Source: a virus
DNA: 24,050 nt
IMG/VR virus record: IMGVR_UViG_3300025646_000364
Location: 1 to 24,050 of that record
Reading direction: 5' to 3' (one strand)
Shown piece after piece: positions 21,905 through 24,050 of the stretch; the first letter of the stretch is position 1; the number at the start of each line of letters is the position of its first letter. Both the position numbers and the translations under genes were made by a program. The notes under the pieces are model-generated. The model was given only the letters and a program-made list of their open reading frames with translations, searched no databases and was not told the origin of the DNA.

Positions 21905-22548
21905 AAAAGAACCCCCGGATGTGCTGGGATGTCTGCCTCATCTCTTACGACTGCATACATATCGCCATGCTTTGAGCGTTTTCTTTCGCGCTTTATTCGC
22001 CTTATTTCATCACGCCATAAGCTCATATGATAGCTTGCCATTTTGTCATTAAGTTCTTTTGCATGCATGTTGCTGATGCAAAAATGAATCAGACTCAAGT
22101 GATATTGAGCTGGTGTCGATAATGTCGAAGTTGCCGAGACCTCTGAAGGCATATCATAAGAAAAAACCTTTATCTGATCATCGTCAGTATCGGGAGTAGG
22201 AAACAAAATAAGCTCATTGTCCCAGATGGCGTATTCCGCAGGCGTTCCTGAGGGCTCTGTCAGTGAGGTCTTGGGGTCATCGATAAGCTCTCTCGGGACA
22301 ACCTTTACACCCTTGTATTCAACCCGTCTGATTGATATGGCGTTGTCGGGATAGGCATATTCGCGGGTTCCTGAGACGGAAACAGTTGTGTAGCTGTTCT
22401 CGATCACATTGGCCTCAAGAGCCAGCTCCATTTCAGCCTGATAGATAAGATTGTATATATATGTATCAGAGAAAAAGCTATCGCCTGTGGCGTTATAGCG
22501 TTCTCTTATTATTGTTGCTAAATTCGATGGGGTCACGCGTCCTCCCAT
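21901..22548 (-). CDS. P22 gp4-like head-to-tail adaptor
   Basis: A 215-residue protein. A helical start (ATIIRERYNATGDSFFSDTY, then NLIYQAEMELALEAN) is followed by a strand region (GTREYAYPDNAISIRRVEYKG, YAIWDNELILFPTPDTDDD) with the pattern Y-x-Y-P-x-x-x-I-x-I-R-R-V and LFPTP. This is the usual pattern of tail adaptors in P22-like and T7-like phages. A basic end (RRIKRERKRSKHG) may face DNA. It sits directly before the gp10-like gene, as in P22. Confidence 0.7.
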   Translation of the reverse strand: MGGRVTPSNLATIIRERYNATGDSFFSDTYIYNLIYQAEMELALEANVIENSYTTVSVSGTREYAYPDNAISIRRVEYKGVKVVPRELIDDPKTSLTEPSGTPAEYAIWDNELILFPTPDTDDDQIKVFSYDMPSEVSATSTLSTPAQYHLSLIHFCISNMHAKELNDKMASYHMSLWRDEIRRIKRERKRSKHGDMYAVVRDEADIPAHPGVLF

Positions 22549-22970
22549 GAAGGTGATGATGGGGTTCTCGCAGTGTAACCGGGATCGGTTGCTGACTCTT
22601 GCGAATATTCTACTACATTTCTATCATTTAAGTCATCAACCCCAAGCTGATATCTTTTCCAGCCCGAAGCTGTATTTAGCGAATAATCAACAGCGTCCGT
22701 GCTGATTGTCACGCTATTTGATATTGATCTTGTGATTGACTTGTTTGTTGTTGTCGCAATGGATATGGCATTTGAAACAAGCTTAGAAACATCAAAATCT
22801 TGGGCTGAAGCTAACGATAGGCTATTATCGAGAACTTTCTCGATTTGGAAGTCAGTATCTCTATCTGAGCCCCAGACATCGGTGCCCCACTGCATTGTTC
22901 CCCAATAGCTAACAGAACCCGGTCCATAGACAAGGATTCTGTTGGATATGGTAATTGCATGGTTTGCCAT
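22533..22970 (-). CDS. Small structural protein with WGT motif
   Basis: A 145-residue protein rich in Ser, Asn, Thr and Ile, of strand type. Residues 22-34 (YWGTMQWGTDVWG) match the C-terminal motif of the gp10-like protein. The middle consists of repeated NSLSLAS/NAISIAT/NSVTIST units. The end (SSPSWEDA) is polar. It starts at TAATG with the gene upstream and overlaps the adaptor gene by 16 nt. Likely a virion or tail accessory protein; no family is recognised. Confidence 0.6.
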   Translation of the reverse strand: MANHAITISNRILVYGPGSVSYWGTMQWGTDVWGSDRDTDFQIEKVLDNSLSLASAQDFDVSKLVSNAISIATTTNKSITRSISNSVTISTDAVDYSLNTASGWKRYQLGVDDLNDRNVVEYSQESATDPGYTARTPSSPSWEDA

Positions 22971-23437
22971 TAGCTAAATGTTATCTCGGTTGTCACAACG
23001 AGCGTGTCACCCGCCGCTTTATTGATAACGCTTTCAGTATCTCTTGAGAACATGGTTCCGCCTGTCGATGAACTAAATAGTCCATACTCGACAATGGCTC
23101 CTGTTCCAGTTCCAGCTGCAAATGTAGCCGTGACCCTGTAAACAGCATCGGAAACATAAGAAGCCGTCCCTGTGGTTCTGGCTAACTCCGTCCCTAGGGC
23201 TGTATTAGAGGCAGCTTCGGCTGTTGCATCGGTGCCAATTGCTATTTGGTCCATGTCCCAAGTTCCAGCACCTGCAACAGCTGAGTTAAGAAATGAGGCA
23301 AGAAAAGAAAGCCCGTTCTCAGTTATGACATTCTTTCCGCTGATATCTTCCTTTAAGACACCGTTGGGACCGTAGTTCTTAATGTACCACTTCCCCATGA
23401 TCTCAACATTCTTGCCGTCATATTCTTTTTTAAACAT
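22970..23437 (-). CDS. Virion decoration- or fibre-like protein
   Basis: A 155-residue protein. NVITENGLSFLASFL (31-45), QIAIGTDATAEAASNTALG (about 65-83), then IVEYGLFSSSTGGTMFSRD form the pattern of a recurrent phage structural domain (IAIGT, T-x-L-x-x-E, E-x-G-L-F, M-x-x-R). Such domains are found in capsid-decoration and fibre proteins. The place between a zinc-finger gene and the tail genes favours head-associated decoration, by inference. Confidence 0.6.
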   Translation of the reverse strand: MFKKEYDGKNVEIMGKWYIKNYGPNGVLKEDISGKNVITENGLSFLASFLNSAVAGAGTWDMDQIAIGTDATAEAASNTALGTELARTTGTASYVSDAVYRVTATFAAGTGTGAIVEYGLFSSSTGGTMFSRDTESVINKAAGDTLVVTTEITFS

Positions 23438-23805
23438 TATGCTTCCTCAAGTTTATCTCTCGCTTCATCATCAACCATCAAATGAGCGTGATTTGACCGG
23501 ATATGGCTTTTTAGTCCTGCCGCTGACTTGGCTACGAACCCGCAGGCTTGGCAGACTAGATCCTTTTCAACCGGGATCTCTGGAGCCTGCTCCTTCTCTG
23601 GGATTGGTTCAAGTTTGAGCATCTTCATCGACTCAGGGGTTTGAAGCCCATTGCCGTTGAACTTGGGAGGAAAGAAATTGCTCTTAAACAGAACAGCGTC
23701 TTCTCTCTCCATCTCAATGAACCCGCCCGCTGGGATTCTGACAGTATCGCCTCGGAACTTCTCAACATGATCAAAAACGTTATTGTTTACGATTCTAACT
23801 CTCAT
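23437..23805 (-). CDS. Structural-region protein with C-terminal C2H2 zinc finger
   Basis: A 122-residue protein. Residues 1-65 are a strand-rich domain (RVRIVNNNVFDHVEKFRGDT, then IPAGGFIEMEREDAV) like small proteins near phage capsid genes. After a Pro-Glu linker comes a classical zinc finger: Cys85-x2-Cys88-x12-His101-x4-His106. AGAGG lies 6 nt before the ATG. The role is unknown; zinc fingers here could bind DNA, protein or stabilise the fold. It follows the possible capsid-associated gene. Confidence 0.72.
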   Translation of the reverse strand: MRVRIVNNNVFDHVEKFRGDTVRIPAGGFIEMEREDAVLFKSNFFPPKFNGNGLQTPESMKMLKLEPIPEKEQAPEIPVEKDLVCQACGFVAKSAAGLKSHIRSNHAHLMVDDEARDKLEEA

Positions 23806-23835
23806 AATAAACCTCTAAATAAATAAAATTAACGA

Positions 23836-24050
23836 TTACCTACCGTATACGGTCACATAGATCTCATCGCCTGAGGCAACGCCTGTGATTGCGATGTTGC
23901 CAGCTGAGGCTGTACCTGCTGCTAGTTCATCTTTCTTGATGCTAAATGGTGCCGATGCCATTGAAGCAGGAGAAGCTTGAACAGCAACAACCGTCCCTAA
24001 TCCCGTATCAATAACACCCGTGGCAGCATCTGCTGTGATTGTGTAATGAA
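23836..24050 (-). CDS. C-terminal fragment of a structural protein (capsid-associated?), cut by window edge
   Basis: The last 70 codons before a TAA; the gene starts outside the window. It reads Thr-, Ala- and Gly-rich strand sequence such as TADAATGVIDTGLGTVVAV and ends GDEIYVTVYGR. A Thr/Ala/Gly-rich strand domain at this position, first in the visible late order, suggests a decoration protein or the C-terminus of a capsid or head-stabilising protein. I cannot be more exact. The first full codon in frame starts at 24048. Confidence 0.55.
   Translation of the reverse strand, partial: HYTITADAATGVIDTGLGTVVAVQASPASMASAPFSIKKDELAAGTASAGNIAITGVASGDEIYVTVYGR

Noticed and set aside
1-24050. tRNA genes, CRISPR arrays, insertion sequences, integrase and attachment sites
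   Set aside because: None was recognised on either strand; there is no transposase or recombinase of the integrase type and no regularly spaced repeat array beyond the iterons.

Overview
The window looks like about 24 kb of a tailed-phage genome, most consistent with a podovirus that has a P22-like late region. No integrase, lysogeny repressor pair, terminase, portal or complete capsid gene lies inside it. A Gram-negative host is inferred from a PseB-like surface-sugar enzyme, a candidate lipoprotein and a lytic transglycosylase. I cannot name the host. Genes are tightly packed. Many junctions are ATGA, TAATG or 8-nt ATGATTGA overlaps, and several starts are TTG or GTG.

Left block, 1-3123, minus strand (replication). 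It holds the N-terminus of a RuvC-like resolvase with a TTG start, then an AT-rich non-coding stretch with repeated GTGACACATT motifs in both orientations (a candidate origin). This is followed by an SF3/D5-like helicase ATPase, a small unknown gene and an archaeo-eukaryotic-type primase with a PriCT-like C-terminus.

Middle block, 3178-8495, plus strand (early). It starts at a good sigma70-like promoter and a ribbon-helix-helix regulator. A recombination set follows: a PD-(D/E)XK exonuclease, a Sak4-like RecA-fold ATPase and a DUF669-like single-strand DNA-binding protein with an SSB-type DDIPF tail. Then comes a run of very small genes, several too short for routine gene calling and some visibly duplicated, a phage ABA-sandwich protein, and a patatin-like lipase-fold protein at the end that converges on the late genes.

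Right block, 24050 to 8470, minus strand (late). In transcription order it holds the end of a possible capsid-associated protein, a C2H2 zinc-finger protein, two small structural proteins, a gp4-like adaptor, a gp10-like tail protein, four ejection-type helical or glycine-rich proteins and a tail-fibre-like protein. After an internal promoter near 15015-15044 there is one continuous, overlapping operon. It encodes a PseB-like 4,6-dehydratase, a short Gfo/Idh oxidoreductase, an SpsF-like cytidylyltransferase, a class III aminotransferase, a PseH-like GNAT acetyltransferase and then the lysis genes: small membrane proteins, transglycosylase and lipoprotein.

The most interesting points are the surface-sugar pathway wired into the lysis operon, the phage patatin-like enzyme, the iteron-like candidate origin, the rearranged duplications among tiny early genes, and a 7-mer family, GARCCCG, that appears about eight times more often than chance across the whole window in both coding orientations.
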